This document shows positions 26,561 through 35,115 of a stretch of DNA of 64,000 bases, piece after piece (the first letter of the stretch is position 1; each line of letters begins with the position of its first letter). The notes below the pieces were generated by a model. That model ran no database searches, had not been told where the DNA came from, and was given only the letters and a program-made list of their open reading frames with translations. The stretch comes from Haloarchaeobius salinus (GTDB lineage Archaea; Halobacteriota; Halobacteria; Halobacteriales; Natrialbaceae), in NCBI RefSeq assembly GCF_024464185.1, contig NZ_JANHAU010000001.1, forward strand, positions 1,200,420 to 1,264,419. The letters run 5' to 3'. The position numbers and the translations under genes are program-made.

Positions 26561-27796
26561 TCAGGAACCCGCGCCGCCGAGCCCCTCGGCCACCCTCGCT
26601 GGCGAGGCGTCGATACCGCCACCCTGCGCGAACGACCCGCTGCCGCCACCGCCGCCGCCGTAGTCGGCTGTCACGGTCTCCACGACGGCCGAGGCGTCGT
26701 GCTCCGGTCCCGACGCGACCGCGACGAAGGTTCCGCCCGACTCGCCGACCGCCACCACGACGTCCGCATCCCGCCCCGCTGACGCCTGGAGCGGTTCACG
26801 GCAGTCGTTCGCCTCGACGCCCTCGACCGTCGCGACCAGCCACGTCGCTCCGTCGCGCTCGAACGGGTCGGCCGCCGCCAGCGCCGACTCCACCAGACGC
26901 CGCCGCGCCGACGAGAGCTCGGACTCCAGCGCCTCGACCTGCCCGGAGAGCCGCGTCGCCGCCTCGGCGAGGTCCGCCGGTGCGGCGTCGAGTTCCCGGC
27001 CCGCGTCGAGCACCGCCCGCTTCTCGGCCGCCCGGTGCTCGATGCCGCGTTCTCCCACCGCGAACTCGACCCGGGTCATCCCCTCACCGGGGTTCGACCG
27101 CGAGAGCAGCGTGACCGGGCCGATCTCGCGCGTGTTCCGGACGTGGGTGCCACCGCAGGCAGCCACGTCCCACGGGCGCTCCCGCGGCTCGCCCGGCACC
27201 ACGTCGCCCTCGCCGACGGTCACGACGCGCACCTCGTCGGCCCCCTCGAAGACGCCCTCCTCGGTCTTCGTGTTGAACGCGACGAACTCGTCGTCGCGCA
27301 GCTCCGACAGCGGGACCGACTTCCAGCCGACCTCGCGGGACTCCCACACCGCCATGTTCGCCAGCCGCTCCAGTTCGACCAGCGTCTCGTCGGTCACGTC
27401 GCTCGACGTGGTCAGGTCGACCCGGACCTTCTCCTCGTCGATGCCGAACCCGCCGTAGCCCAGGTCGTCACAGAGCCGCCGCGCGGCCCCGTACAGTACG
27501 TGGCTCGCCGTGTGTGCCCGCATGCAGTACATCCGGAACGTCCAGTCGACCTCGCAGAGCACCGCCGAGCCCTCGTCGAAGGCCGGCTCCTCGGCCAGCG
27601 TGTGCACGTGCTCGCCATGTCGGTGCTGGACGTCGACCACGGGCACGTCGCCCACGGTGCCCCGGTCGCTCGGCTGGCCGCCGCTCTCGGCGTAGAAGTA
27701 GCTCGTCTCCAGTCGGACCTCGCGCCCGTCGACGCCCGTGACCGTGGTCTCGAAGCGCGTCGTGTACGGCTGGCTCGCGGCGAGTTGGCCTGTCAT
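26561..27796 (-). CDS. Alanyl-tRNA editing protein (AlaX long form) with DHHA1 domain
   Basis: 411 residues. Hydrolyses mis-acylated Ser/Gly-tRNA(Ala). The N-terminal part has TSYFYAESGGQPSDRGTVGDV, the zinc motif HTASH (MRAHTASHVLYGAARRL) and CGGTHVRNTREIGPV. A coiled coil (about 270-325) leads to the DHHA1 domain, ending in the Gly-rich GGGGGGSGSFAQGGG. There is no catalytic aminoacylation domain, so this is a trans-editing factor. ATG 27796 is chosen; upstream in-frame codons encode a low-complexity basic stretch. Confidence 0.92.
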   Translation of the reverse strand: MTGQLAASQPYTTRFETTVTGVDGREVRLETSYFYAESGGQPSDRGTVGDVPVVDVQHRHGEHVHTLAEEPAFDEGSAVLCEVDWTFRMYCMRAHTASHVLYGAARRLCDDLGYGGFGIDEEKVRVDLTTSSDVTDETLVELERLANMAVWESREVGWKSVPLSELRDDEFVAFNTKTEEGVFEGADEVRVVTVGEGDVVPGEPRERPWDVAACGGTHVRNTREIGPVTLLSRSNPGEGMTRVEFAVGERGIEHRAAEKRAVLDAGRELDAAPADLAEAATRLSGQVEALESELSSARRRLVESALAAADPFERDGATWLVATVEGVEANDCREPLQASAGRDADVVVAVGESGGTFVAVASGPEHDASAVVETVTADYGGGGGGSGSFAQGGGIDASPARVAEGLGGAGS

Positions 27797-28015
27797 TACG
27801 CGACTGCAGACGGGCGGGCGAGAAAAACGTGCCGCCGGTCGGGGTTCCCGACCGCGCGCCGCGCTGGACGCCACCCGCCATCCCGGCAGGGGGTCGACCC
27901 GTACGGGTGCGTCGCACCCGGGCGTTCGGTCGGTCCTGACCGTCGAATCCCGCGACTGTCGGGACTCACGGACCGGCGAGCAGCAGAGAAGCCGATTGGA
28001 CGGTGAGCGCGGCGT

Positions 28016-30232
28016 TCAGGCGAACGAGTTCGCGATCGCGGTGACGGCAGCGTTCAGCACGTCCTCGCGTTCGCCGCGGAGGAACTCGACGTGCCCGTCA
28101 CGGCCACCGACGACGCTGACGCCGGCCTCGGGGACCTCGGCGTCGACCGTCTCGCCGAGGTCGCGCACGTCGATGGGGCTGGTGCTCCGGACGTGGAGTT
28201 CGTCCTCGTCGAGGCCGAGGGTGACGAGCTCCGCGTCGGTCTCAGCGCCCTCCTCGCGGTGGAGCGCGTCGAGGAGGAGCTCGGTCGGCGGGAAGTCGAA
28301 CCGGTTGCTGAACGCGTCGGCGTCGAGGACCGCGAAGTCGACACCGGCGGCGGTGCGCCGCGAGAGGTTCCGCTGGGCCGTCTCGACCTCGCGGTCGAGC
28401 TTGGTGCGGAACTGCTCGCTCACGTGGCCGGCGAGCCCGTCGGCCGCCTCGAACAGGATGTCCGTGATGAGCTCGCGCTTGTCCTTGTAGGACTGGTAGA
28501 ACGCCTCCAGGCCGACGGCCTCGCGGAGCTCGGCGGTCTCCTCGGCGGTGTAGCCGGCATCGCTGGCGAGGTCGGTGTAGGCCGTGGGGGTGTCCTGCCA
28601 GTAGCTCACCGCGGGGAGGTGTGCGAGATCGTCGCGCACGTCGTCGTTGACGTGGGCGGCGACGTTCGCGGCGAGGGCGGTCGTCGTCACGTCGGTCACG
28701 TCGCCCGCGAGGTGCGGGTCGACGATGCCGCCGAGGTCGTCGACGACCTCCTCGTCGGGGTAGCCCGAGTCGACGACGAGGCACTCGGCACCGTAGACGT
28801 CGAGCAGCTCGTAGCCCTCGCGGGACTCGAGCGTGCTGCCGAGGTCGACGAGGACGACGAGCGGGAGCTGCTCGCCGTGGCGCTCGCGGGCGTCGAGCAT
28901 GTCGGTCACGTCGTCGGTCGCGGCGTCCATGCCGTAGACGGTGTCGTCGAGCGGGCGGCGCTCGCAGAAGTGGTACTGGGCGTCCTGGCGCTCGTGCTCC
29001 GCCTCGACGAGGGGCAGGACGGCGCGCTCGATGGCGGCACCGGCGACGTAGCCGTCGGCGGTGGCGGTGTGGCGGACGACGACGGGGCGGCCCTGGATGA
29101 CCGCGCGGCGGATCTCGGTCGCCACGTCGCGGATCTCGCCGGCGACGGCGGCGACGGCGTCGTGGTCGGCGAGGAGGTCGACGCTCCCGGGGTCGGCCTG
29201 CTCGTCCAGCGCGGCGTCCATGCGCTCGGAGACCGCGGTGGCGTCCTCGGCCTCGAGCGTGGTCAGCACCTCGGTCTCGAGCTGGACCTCGTCGTGGTGG
29301 CGCTCGACCTCGCCCTCGAGGCGGACGACGTCGTCGACGTCCACGTCGGGGTAGGCGCGCACGCCGGCCTCCTCGAAGGCGGCGGCCTCGACGACGCCGG
29401 TCTCGTCGCGGATCTCGAAGACGGTCGGGCCGGACGTCTGCCGGATGCTCACGATCTCGCCCTCGATGCGGACGACCTGTCCGATGAGTTCCGAGACGTT
29501 GTCGACCGTGCTGCGTGCGAGCTGGGACTGTTCCCCGGGCTCGGCCGCGTCGTCGTCGGTGTCGGCGGTTTCGTCGGCGGTAGCGGCGTCGGTCCCGTCG
29601 TCGTCGGTGTCGGCGGTCTCCTCGACTGCGTCGACCGTCTCGTCGCTACCCTCGGCCTCGCCCTCTGAGGGCGCTTCCTCGGTGGCGTCCGACTCGGTCG
29701 TCGCGGGGGTCGCGTCACCCTCATCGGGGGTCCGGACCTGCTGCTTCGCGGCGGCGTTCCCGCCGGCCGTGACCGGTTCGGTCTCCTCCACGTCGGGCTC
29801 GTCGGGCTCGTCGGGCTCGTCGGGCTCGTCGGGCTCGTCGGGCTCTTCGGGCTCTTCGGGGAGCTCGTCGCCCTCCGGGGTCTGGATGAGCTTGCCCCGG
29901 AAGTCGGACTCGCGCTGGCGGATGGACCAGCCGAGGTCGACGTTGCCGTTGTCGCGGATGTCGGTGACCTGCACGTAGACGGCGTCGCCGGAGTCCCAGT
30001 CGAGGCTGTCCAGTCGGCGGTCGAGTTCGCTTCGGTGCAGCAGGCCGGTGACGGAGGTACCGATGTCGACGAACACGCCGAACTCGGCGAACCCGTCGAC
30101 CGACCCCTCGTAGTAGCGGCCGGGCTTCAGCTGGTTGGCTCGGTTGCCTTCGAACGTGAAGACGACGTCCTCCTCGTGGCTCGAACAGATGTGCCCGTCG
30201 ACGGAGGCACCACAGATGATACAGTTACCCAT
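28016..30232 (-). CDS. RecJ/Cdc45-like protein: zinc finger, S1, OB and DHH-type domains
   Basis: 738 residues. Order: zinc finger (CIICGASVDGHICSSH, 4-19), S1 RNA-binding domain (about 35-110, GRYYEGSVDGFAEFGVFVDIG), a long acidic linker with EPD repeats (about 120-240), an OB-fold (about 245-315, IGQVVRIEGEIVSIRQTSG), then a DHH-like phosphoesterase fold and a C-terminal DHHA1-like region ending FLRGEREDVL. The catalytic motifs are eroded: HTATADG replaces the usual HxDxDG, and DSGYPDEE stands where DHHxP is expected, so nuclease activity is doubtful. It resembles haloarchaeal RecJ-like proteins; a Cdc45-like replication role is a possibility, not shown. Confidence 0.85.
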   Translation of the reverse strand: MGNCIICGASVDGHICSSHEEDVVFTFEGNRANQLKPGRYYEGSVDGFAEFGVFVDIGTSVTGLLHRSELDRRLDSLDWDSGDAVYVQVTDIRDNGNVDLGWSIRQRESDFRGKLIQTPEGDELPEEPEEPDEPDEPDEPDEPDEPDVEETEPVTAGGNAAAKQQVRTPDEGDATPATTESDATEEAPSEGEAEGSDETVDAVEETADTDDDGTDAATADETADTDDDAAEPGEQSQLARSTVDNVSELIGQVVRIEGEIVSIRQTSGPTVFEIRDETGVVEAAAFEEAGVRAYPDVDVDDVVRLEGEVERHHDEVQLETEVLTTLEAEDATAVSERMDAALDEQADPGSVDLLADHDAVAAVAGEIRDVATEIRRAVIQGRPVVVRHTATADGYVAGAAIERAVLPLVEAEHERQDAQYHFCERRPLDDTVYGMDAATDDVTDMLDARERHGEQLPLVVLVDLGSTLESREGYELLDVYGAECLVVDSGYPDEEVVDDLGGIVDPHLAGDVTDVTTTALAANVAAHVNDDVRDDLAHLPAVSYWQDTPTAYTDLASDAGYTAEETAELREAVGLEAFYQSYKDKRELITDILFEAADGLAGHVSEQFRTKLDREVETAQRNLSRRTAAGVDFAVLDADAFSNRFDFPPTELLLDALHREEGAETDAELVTLGLDEDELHVRSTSPIDVRDLGETVDAEVPEAGVSVVGGRDGHVEFLRGEREDVLNAAVTAIANSFA
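29792..29854. repeat. Tandem 9-bp repeat coding for EPD units
   Basis: Six exact copies of GTCGGGCTC (29792-29845) plus one variant (to 29854), in frame inside the RecJ-like gene, encoding repeated Glu-Pro-Asp (minus strand). Being a multiple of three, copy-number change would lengthen or shorten the acidic linker without a frameshift. Confidence 0.95.
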
Positions 30233-30279
30233 TTGACCGAGTAGAGTGGACCCGGCCTAAAACGGTTGTCGAATCTATC

Positions 30280-30576
30280 TCAGCGATAGAGCGACAGGTA
30301 GAGCATGCTGAACCCGACGATGAACGGGATCGTCTCCGCGACCTGAAAGTACGTCGCGGTCTCTGCGGTGGCCTGGCGGGTAATCTGCGTGCTGATGGTC
30401 GTCAGTGCGACGCCCATGCTGATGAACGCGAAGCCGATGAACGCCGACTCCAGTCGCTTGCCACCCTTCTGGTTGTACGCCTGGAAGCTGATGAACGTCA
30501 GCCCGAGCGCCAGCGCGAAGAGCACGAGGCGAAGCCCCATCAGGAGCACGTCCGCTATCGCGCTCAGCTCGACCAC
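30280..30576 (-). CDS. Small three-TM membrane protein
   Basis: 98 residues with three hydrophobic helices: DVLLMGLRLVLFALALGLTFISFQAY, SAFIGFAFISMGVALTTI and ETIPFIVGFSMLYLSLY. It resembles small haloarchaeal membrane proteins often placed beside winged-helix regulators. It lies 48 nt downstream of such a regulator on the same strand, so the pair is probably one transcript. Function unknown. Confidence 0.75.
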   Translation of the reverse strand: MVELSAIADVLLMGLRLVLFALALGLTFISFQAYNQKGGKRLESAFIGFAFISMGVALTTISTQITRQATAETATYFQVAETIPFIVGFSMLYLSLYR

Positions 30577-30624
30577 CGGGTCTCACCCCCCGGTCGCCGT
30601 GTGGGACCATCCAGTCGTGGTGAC

Positions 30625-30972
30625 TCACCGACCGAGTTCGTCCCAGAGGCTGGAGAAGCGGTCCGGCAGGTTCTCCTTGCGGTAGATACGGATGTCGTAC
30701 TCATCTTCCTTGAGTCGAATGACGGTGGCGTCGAAGTTCGACTTGAACGCGTCGTAGTGGTTCCCGTCGCGGGCTACGAGCGTCTCCGACGTTATCAGGT
30801 CGTGTTCTTTGAGCATCTCGATGCGGCGGTAGACGGTGGGGAGCGAGAGGTCACAGAAGTCGGCCACCTCCTTCGCCGACCGTGGCTCCTCACTCACGGC
30901 TGCGAGGACCTCCCGTGCGTTCTCGTCGCCGATTGTATCGAGTATCTCTTCGATTGGCCGCTCGTCGTCCAC
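30625..30972 (-). CDS. Winged-helix (ArsR-like) transcriptional regulator
   Basis: 115 residues: IEEILDTIGDENAREVLAAVSEEPRSAKEVADFCDLSLPTVYRRIEMLKEHDLITSE forms the helix-turn-helix, followed by a beta wing (NHYDAFKSNFDATVIRLKEDEYDIRIYRK). No metal-binding cysteine pair is apparent. It precedes the three-TM protein, a frequent haloarchaeal pairing, so it may control that gene. The upstream 150 bp is AT-rich. Confidence 0.85.
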   Translation of the reverse strand: MDDERPIEEILDTIGDENAREVLAAVSEEPRSAKEVADFCDLSLPTVYRRIEMLKEHDLITSETLVARDGNHYDAFKSNFDATVIRLKEDEYDIRIYRKENLPDRFSSLWDELGR

Positions 30973-31124
30973 GAGTTTACGTGACCGGTTGGTGACTAAA
31001 AGGTTTGTGTCCGAAGAGTTTCACCTGTCGGATAGCGGGGCGATAAACGCGGTAGATAACCCGGTTATTACATCGGGTGAAAACGCTAACTGGACGTTAT
31101 ATGGGTGGCCGATAATGGGCATGT

Positions 31125-31325
31125 ATGGCAACGACTGACGACTCCATAGACGGGTTGACCGAACACTGCGACCACTGCGGTACGGAGACGCTGCACAAGG
31201 TTTCCGTCCAGATCATCACCGAGAGCAGCAAGCGTGAGAACGCCCAGTTCTCCCGCGAGCCGTACCGCGTGAAGGAGTGCCAGACCTGCGGCGAGCGCTC
31301 CAGCCAGCGGATGAACAACGCCTGA
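31125..31325 (+). CDS. Small zinc-ribbon protein
   Basis: 66 residues with two CxxC pairs, CDHCGTETLH and CQTCGERSS, spaced as a beta-ribbon zinc knuckle, and a basic strand between them (REPYRVKE). Such proteins in haloarchaea are of unknown function, possibly nucleic-acid or protein adaptors. The promoter area upstream holds TTATATGGG. Divergent from the winged-helix gene. Confidence 0.8.
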   Translation: MATTDDSIDGLTEHCDHCGTETLHKVSVQIITESSKRENAQFSREPYRVKECQTCGERSSQRMNNA

Positions 31326-31358
31326 CCGTTCGGCGATCCCACATCGGAGTCGGGGCGG

Positions 31359-31622
31359 TCACTCGAAGACCGGGGAGTCGGCCGCCAGCGACTCCACGTC
31401 TGCCGCTATCTCTGCTGCTTCCTCGGGGAACAGCGATACCTGCACCTCGTTCCCGGAGTCGTCCTCGAAGACGAACTTGAGACGCTTGTCGCCGAACTCC
31501 CGCACCTCGACGGACTCGACGTCGAACAGCTTCGCCGAGGCGGACTTGTTCGTCGGGCCCACGTTCTTGATGCTGCCGTCTTTCAGTTCGACCATGAACT
31601 CGTCGAGTTCGAGTGCGAGCAT
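31359..31622 (-). CDS. Uncharacterised small acidic haloarchaeal protein
   Basis: 87 residues beginning MLALELDEFMVELKDGSIKNVGP, then beta-rich VESVEVREFGDKRLKFVFEDDSGNEVQVSLFPEEAAEIAADVESL. It looks like a small all-beta domain with a C-terminal helix. I recognise it only as a probable conserved hypothetical. Convergent with the zinc-ribbon gene (33 nt between stops) and divergent from the UPF0173 gene. Confidence 0.7.
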   Translation of the reverse strand: MLALELDEFMVELKDGSIKNVGPTNKSASAKLFDVESVEVREFGDKRLKFVFEDDSGNEVQVSLFPEEAAEIAADVESLAADSPVFE

Positions 31623-31772
31623 TGTCGACCGTTCGCCACACCGGACCATAGTCGTGGGTGGTGTCCGTCCGCGCGGCCACCTCGCCCCGCCCCTCAGTTC
31701 GGTCCCCGCCGTCGATTCCCTGCTTCCGACGCGCGTACCTTGAAGTAGCCACCGGCCGAACTCGAGAGTGCC

Positions 31773-32510
31773 ATGGAACTCACCTGGTACGGACACTCGA
31801 CGTTCGGTGTGACGGTCGGCGAGACGGAGCTGCTCATCGACCCCTTCTTCGACAACCCGAAGACCGACACCGACCCGGAGGAGCTCGATCCGGACTACGT
31901 CCTGCTCACACACGGGCACGCCGACCACGTCGGCGACGTGGACCGTTACGAGGGGACGGCGCTCGTGGCGACGCCCGAGGTCGTGGAGTACTGCCGGGAC
32001 GAGTTCGGCGACTACGAGGCCGTCGGCGGCATGGGGATGAACATCGGCGGCACCGTCGAGTGCGGCGACGCCTACGTCACGATGCACCGCGCAGACCACA
32101 CCAACGGGATGGAGACCGGCTACGGCACCTCCGGCGGGATGCCGGCCGGCTTCATCATCTCCGATACGAAGCCCACGCAGGTCTCCGACGAGGAGAGCGA
32201 GACGTTCTACCACGCGGGCGACACCGGGCTGATGACCGAGATGCGCGACGTCATCGCGCCGTACCTCGAACCCGACGCCGCCGCGGTGCCCATCGGCGAC
32301 CACTTCACGATGGGCCCGTGGCAGGCCGCAATCGCCGTCGACTGGCTCGACGTGGACTACGCGCTGCCCATCCACTACGACACGTTCCCGCCCATCGAGC
32401 AGGACCCCGACGACTTCGCCCGCGAGGTGCGCGCGACCGGAACCGACGCCGAGGTCGTCGTCCTGGAGGGTGACGAGAGCTGGAACCTGAGCGAGAACCT
32501 GCTCGACTGA
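31773..32510 (+). CDS. UPF0173-type metal-dependent hydrolase (metallo-beta-lactamase fold)
   Basis: 245 residues. Motifs of the MBL fold: [19 protein letters not shown] (the HxHxDH zinc motif), [12 protein letters not shown] (third His region), [13 protein letters not shown] (Asp bridging ligand) and LPIHYDTFP (last His). UPF0173 enzymes are relatives of RNase Z/UlaG hydrolases; the substrate is unknown. Length and start are typical for the family. Confidence 0.92.
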   Translation: MELTWYGHSTFGVTVGETELLIDPFFDNPKTDTDPEELDPDYVLLTHGHADHVGDVDRYEGTALVATPEVVEYCRDEFGDYEAVGGMGMNIGGTVECGDAYVTMHRADHTNGMETGYGTSGGMPAGFIISDTKPTQVSDEESETFYHAGDTGLMTEMRDVIAPYLEPDAAAVPIGDHFTMGPWQAAIAVDWLDVDYALPIHYDTFPPIEQDPDDFAREVRATGTDAEVVVLEGDESWNLSENLLD

Positions 32511-32541
32511 GCCGCGGGCCAGCCGCGCCCGAGAGCGACGG

Positions 32542-33720
32542 TCACTCCTGGAACGTCATCCCCGATATCTCGAATCGAAGGCCGCCGTCCGGCACCGCCT
32601 CGACGTCGACCGTCCAGTCGTGGGCTTCGGCGATCTCCTCGACGATACCGAGCCCGAGCCCGGTCCCGTCGGGCTTCGTCGAGAAGCCGGTCTCGAACAG
32701 CTGCTCCGGTTCCAGCTCGGGGTCCGTCAGACCGACGCCGTCGTCCCGGACGACGATGGTGTCGTCGTCCGACTCGACGTGGACGCAGAGGTCGTCCGTC
32801 GTCACCGTTCCCTCGTCCCCGCGAGCATGTGAGCGGGGGCTCGTCGAGCCGTGCTCGACGGCGTCCTCGTGAGACGAAGTCGAACGAGGGCTCGTGGAAC
32901 CGTGTTCCACGGCGTCCCCGCGAGCGTGCGAGCGGGGGCTCGTCGGGCCGTGCTCGACGGCGTTCCGGAACAGGTTCTCGAACAGCTGTCCCAGCCGGCT
33001 CCAGTCGGCCAGCACGATGCCCGCGGTCTCGTTCTCGAGCGTCGCGCCGTCAGTCTCGACGTTGTTCCACGACTGCGAGACGAGCGTCGAGAGCGGCGTC
33101 GGCTCCAGCTGTTCGGTTTGCTCGCCCTCGCGTGCGAGGGTGAGCAGCTGTGTCGTGAGCCTGTCCATCCGGTCGAGGCTGCGCCCTATCTCGTCGAGGT
33201 GGTCGCTGTCGGACTCCTCGCGGGCGAGCTGGAGGCTCGTCGTCGCGACGCTGAGGGGGTTCCGCAGGTCGTGCGACACCACGGAGGCGAACTCCGCGAG
33301 TCGTTCGTTCTGCCGTTCGAGCTCCGCCTCGTGGCTGGCGCGCTCGGTCACGTCGCGGTAGAGCCAGATGTTCGCCTCCCCGTCCGGCAGGTCGTGGGGG
33401 ATGTAGGTCCGTTCGAGCGTCCGCCCGTCCGCGAGGACCACCTCCTCGTCGTGGACCGGCTCGCGCCGTTCGAGCAGCTCGTCGAGGCGGGTGACGAACG
33501 CGTCGGGGTCGGCGAACCTGTCGGCGGCGTGTTCCCCGACCGCCTCGCAGTCGGTGCCGATCAGCTCGCCGGGGTCGCTGGGGATGTCGAGCAGCTCGCA
33601 GAGGCGGTCGTTGACGAGGAGTATCTCCCTGGCGGCGTCCTCGATGAGCACGCCCTCCGGCAGGTGCTCGACCAGCGTCTCGAGGACGAGGTCCGAGGAC
33701 TCCAGGGAGCTGTCGGTCAT
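32542..33720 (-). CDS. PAS-domain sensor histidine kinase with repeat-expanded N box
   Basis: 392 residues, soluble. PAS domain (about 20-125, GVLIEDAAREILLVNDRLCELLD), short coiled coil, H box with phospho-acceptor His in FASVVSHDLRNPLSVA, then HATPase: N box LFENLFRNAVEHG, G1 VRDDGVGL, F and G2 boxes TKPDGTGLGLGIV. Between N and G1 boxes, 49 residues consist of three copies of an AVEHG-TSPRS unit, absent from ordinary kinases. No response regulator is adjacent. Start ATG 33720 with a GTTATTC box ~27 nt upstream. Confidence 0.92.
   Translation of the reverse strand: MTDSSLESSDLVLETLVEHLPEGVLIEDAAREILLVNDRLCELLDIPSDPGELIGTDCEAVGEHAADRFADPDAFVTRLDELLERREPVHDEEVVLADGRTLERTYIPHDLPDGEANIWLYRDVTERASHEAELERQNERLAEFASVVSHDLRNPLSVATTSLQLAREESDSDHLDEIGRSLDRMDRLTTQLLTLAREGEQTEQLEPTPLSTLVSQSWNNVETDGATLENETAGIVLADWSRLGQLFENLFRNAVEHGPTSPRSHARGDAVEHGSTSPRSTSSHEDAVEHGSTSPRSHARGDEGTVTTDDLCVHVESDDDTIVVRDDGVGLTDPELEPEQLFETGFSTKPDGTGLGLGIVEEIAEAHDWTVDVEAVPDGGLRFEISGMTFQE
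32815..32961. repeat. Three in-frame 48-51 bp repeats inside the kinase N box
   Basis: Copies at 32914-32961, 32863-32913 and 32815-32862 (minus-strand reading order), each encoding AVEHG(P/S)TSPRS followed by HARGD or a variant. The first copy overlaps the genuine N-box residues, so the repeat appears to have grown by duplication of the N-box tail. All copies keep the frame. Confidence 0.95.
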
Positions 33721-33793
33721 GGAACACCGGTTCGGCACGGAGCCGAATAACCGTTCTGACCGTCGGGCCGAGAAAAGCCGCCAGCGAGGAGCG

Positions 33794-34549
33794 CTACTCG
33801 TCCGCGCCGTCTTCGTCCGTGCCGTCCCCGTCCGCGCCGGCGAGGTGGTCCTTGCTCACCCAGCCGACGGCGAGGCCGAGCGCGATAGCGAAGCCGAGTG
33901 CGAACGCCTGGATGATCGAGAACGCGATGCCGCCCGCGCCGGTCGACGCCGCCAGCGCACCGAAGCCGACCGCGATGGCGATGAGGTAGACGAACACCTG
34001 GACGGCGGCACCGAACAGCGCGCCGACCTGCCCGTCGCCCAGCTCGGAGTCGCTCATGCGGTCCTCGACGAGGTCGGCCAGCCAGAAGCCGAGCGCCACC
34101 ACGACGGCCGCGATGATGGCGGTCGGGAGGAACTCCACGGCACCGTTGAACGCGGCGGCGACCCGGCCGATGCCGAGCTCCTGCATCACCAGTAGTCCGA
34201 CGAGCAGGTAGATGTACAGCGTCGCGAACTGGCCGAGCAGTCGGCTCAGGTCACGGCCGGGGAGGAACCCGCCGACGGGCGAGTCCTCGGCCAGCTCGTC
34301 CAGCCCCATCCGTCGCGTCACCTTCACGACCGCGCCCGAGACGAACCTGGCGACGAGGAAGCCCACGACCAGGTAGATGAGCGCGTACACCAGGTTCGGC
34401 GCGATGCCCTGGAAGTCGGTGACGATGCGCGAGAACACGTTGTCCAGCCACCGGATGAGCGGCGTCGGCGTGATCTGGAAGTTGTCCTGGAGGGGAATCA
34501 CGCCGAACACCCCGCTGCCGTCGATGCTCGGTGACCGTCCTCTGTCCAC
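33794..34549 (-). CDS. Conserved-TM-helix (mechanosensitive-channel-like) membrane protein
   Basis: About 251 residues. After a short N-terminal loop come helices including FQGIAPNLVYALIYLVVGFLVARFVSG and paired repeats FLPTAIIAAVVVALGFWLADLVEDRM and GAAVQVFVYLIAIAVGFGAL, the conserved TM-helix repeats seen in MscS-related proteins, without the MscS beta domain. The C-terminus is acidic. The start is uncertain: GTG 34549 is the first good codon that does not run into the divergent OsmC gene, and the nearby ATG is out of frame. Confidence 0.75.
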   Translation of the reverse strand: MDRGRSPSIDGSGVFGVIPLQDNFQITPTPLIRWLDNVFSRIVTDFQGIAPNLVYALIYLVVGFLVARFVSGAVVKVTRRMGLDELAEDSPVGGFLPGRDLSRLLGQFATLYIYLLVGLLVMQELGIGRVAAAFNGAVEFLPTAIIAAVVVALGFWLADLVEDRMSDSELGDGQVGALFGAAVQVFVYLIAIAVGFGALAASTGAGGIAFSIIQAFALGFAIALGLAVGWVSKDHLAGADGDGTDEDGADE

Positions 34550-34691
34550 GTCTTGGATTGCACTGTCATGGCGCGTTCGTGCTGTCGTCCGTCCTGTAAT
34601 TAAAATTTTCGTACACGATTCGTCTGAGACAGAGTCCCGCTCGCCCGCAAGAACAACTATCAAGGCGCTGCCGGGCGTCAACACGAACGCA

Positions 34692-35084
34692 ATGTCCAAG
34701 GAAGTCCACAGCGTCTCCGAGGAGGGATACAGCACCGAGAACACGATCCGCGACTTCGAGACGACGGTCGACGCGACCGGCGAGGCTGCGCCCGACACAC
34801 TCGAGGCGCTGCTCGCCGCCTACGCCTCCTGCTACGTCCCCGCGCTCCGTGTCGGCGCGGAGCAGCGGCAGGCCGGCGACCTCGGCCGCATCGAGATCGA
34901 CTCGACCGGCGAGCTGAACGACGACGACAAGCTCGCGTCGGTCCACTTCGACGTGAAGGTCGCCGGCGACATCGGCGACAAGGGCGACGCCATCGTCGAG
35001 CGGGCCCACGAGCTCTGCAAGGTCGGTGACGCCGTGAAGGCGGAGCTCGAGGCCGAGGTCGACATCGAAGGCGACGCGTTCTGA
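34692..35084 (+). CDS. OsmC-family protein
   Basis: 130 residues. The second-half motif ALLAAYASCYVPALRVGAEQR contains the conserved Cys of OsmC/Ohr, and VERAHELCKVGDAVKAELE matches the second helix with its Cys. OsmC/Ohr proteins reduce organic peroxides using two cysteines; which substrate applies here is unknown. ATG 34692 gives the expected N-terminus. Convergent with the Rieske gene, 31 nt between stops. Confidence 0.88.
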   Translation: MSKEVHSVSEEGYSTENTIRDFETTVDATGEAAPDTLEALLAAYASCYVPALRVGAEQRQAGDLGRIEIDSTGELNDDDKLASVHFDVKVAGDIGDKGDAIVERAHELCKVGDAVKAELEAEVDIEGDAF

Positions 35085-35115
35085 GGTCGGTTCCGCACCG
35101 AGGGTTCACTCCGCC

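Noticed and set aside
28091..29668. A 525-codon open frame opposite the RecJ-like gene
   Set aside because: Same cause: a codon-bias shadow. No domain, start signal or promoter.
29792..29854. Regular repeats that could suggest a CRISPR array
   Set aside because: Units are 9 bp, contiguous, without spacers and in frame inside a coding gene.
34570..34692. An extended N-terminus for the mechanosensitive-like protein reading through the OsmC promoter and start
   Set aside because: The added residues are low-quality sequence overlapping a well-supported divergent gene.
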